Positions 59,838-60,072 of a stretch of DNA of 60,072 bases are shown in pieces (the stretch's first letter is position 1; each line of letters begins with the position of its first letter). Location: the NCBI GenBank assembly GCA_964482435.1, contig CAYZXL010000025.1:1-60072 (forward strand), read 5' to 3'. Below the pieces are notes generated by a model, which did not search any database, had not been told where the DNA came from, and was given only the letters and a program-made list of their open reading frames with translations. Made by a program: the position numbers and the translations under genes. Source of the stretch: CAYZXL01 sp964482435 (lineage in GTDB: Bacteria; Auribacterota; JABMQX01).

Positions 59838-60072
59838 ATTCTTCGCAGAATCGTCGCTTACGGGCGAAGGCAGTTTGGTCTTAACAGCCTGCTGGGAGGG
59901 ATCGGGGACAGTCGGGAAAAGCCGCAGTTTCCGACCAAGGGGGTGGTATGGCCCGCTTTTCTGATGGAGCTATGCGGGTTGGGGAGCTTAAACGCTGTGG
60001 AGCAGAGCAGGGCATCGGCGTTGTGGCGCAGGCTGAGCGGTTGTAGTTTACCCAGCGCCGATACCATGGGAT
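59838..60072 (+). CDS. Transposase-like protein, N-terminal part only (runs off right edge)
   Basis: The frame reads ILRRIVAYGRRQFGLNSLL, GGIGDSREKPQFPTKGVVWP, AFLMELCGLGSLNAVEQSRASALWRRLSGC, SLPSADTM to the window end, with no stop. The pattern (GSLNAVE, W, LPSADTMG) recalls the N-terminal section of ISNCY/DDE-type transposases that follow DUF6788 genes. There is no ATG, GTG or TTG at the start: AAAGGAG (59825-59831) is six bases before ATT 59838. An ATT start, or coupling to the gene before it, is the simplest reading. Confidence 0.65.
   Translation, partial: MLRRIVAYGRRQFGLNSLLGGIGDSREKPQFPTKGVVWPAFLMELCGLGSLNAVEQSRASALWRRLSGCSLPSADTMG

Noticed and set aside
1..60072. CRISPR arrays, rRNA, tRNA and a replication origin
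   Set aside because: No short regularly spaced repeats with unique spacers, no rRNA-like blocks, no full cloverleaf and no DnaA-box cluster were seen; the ParA gene is not accompanied by parB or parS-like sites.

Overview
This is a GC-rich stretch of a bacterial genome with Gram-negative-type genes: a PilM/N/O/Q type IV pilus operon with an outer-membrane secretin, RNase G/E, a sigma-54 activator and MurQ. It also carries many large secreted beta-rich proteins, namely NHL, FG-GAP and BACON-like domains, DUF1080, a GH35 beta-galactosidase and a 1841-residue right-handed beta-helix protein with choice-of-anchor Q-like segments. That mix, with Tat-exported sugar-isomerase-like proteins and many palindromic intergenic repeats, suggests an uncultivated polysaccharide-degrading bacterium near the PVC/Hydrogenedentes/Sumerlaeota-type lineages. 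No rRNA or tRNA was found, so this placement is a guess. A 100-N scaffold gap shows that it comes from a draft (probably metagenomic) assembly.

Layout. 1-21.4 kb: exported proteins on both strands with long gaps between them, including the NHL gene that contains the N gap and an FG-GAP gene with an in-frame TGA. 21.5-26.9 kb (minus): an operon of YkgJ-like, zinc-ribbon membrane protein, MoxR ATPase, DUF58 and TgpA-like transglutaminase. 27.3-30 kb: murQ and a pilus-accessory-like (DUF7305-type) protein, divergent around a strongly folded intergenic region. 30.2-34.9 kb: pilM-pilN-pilO/P-pilQ behind sigma-54-like and sigma-70-like promoters. 35.0-44.4 kb: RNase G/E, an NtrC-type activator, then a tight series of receiver, Roadblock, MglA GTPase, DUF4388-Roadblock, Roadblock-like, helical, HAMP, V4R, charged linker protein and ParA. 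This reads as one polarity/motility control unit next to the pilus machine. 44.7-54.2 kb: mixed metabolic genes (isomerase-like, cupin, aldehyde dehydrogenase, BtuF-like binding protein, esterase) with long empty GC-rich gaps. 54.3-56.2 kb: a TPR protein.

56.5-60.1 kb is a mobile-type region. Two integron gene cassettes (RHH/PIN toxin-antitoxin, and an esterase) are delimited by two attC sites, and the junction bases obey the cassette rule. A RelE/Phd module and an IS-like DUF6788/transposase pair follow. No integron integrase is visible.

The items most worth a second look are the integrase-less cassette array, the MglA/Roadblock/V4R/ParA unit beside the pilus genes, the in-frame TGA followed by a hairpin of bacterial SECIS geometry, the folded region upstream of murQ, and the N gap, which is very probably a 55-base contig overlap that was never merged.
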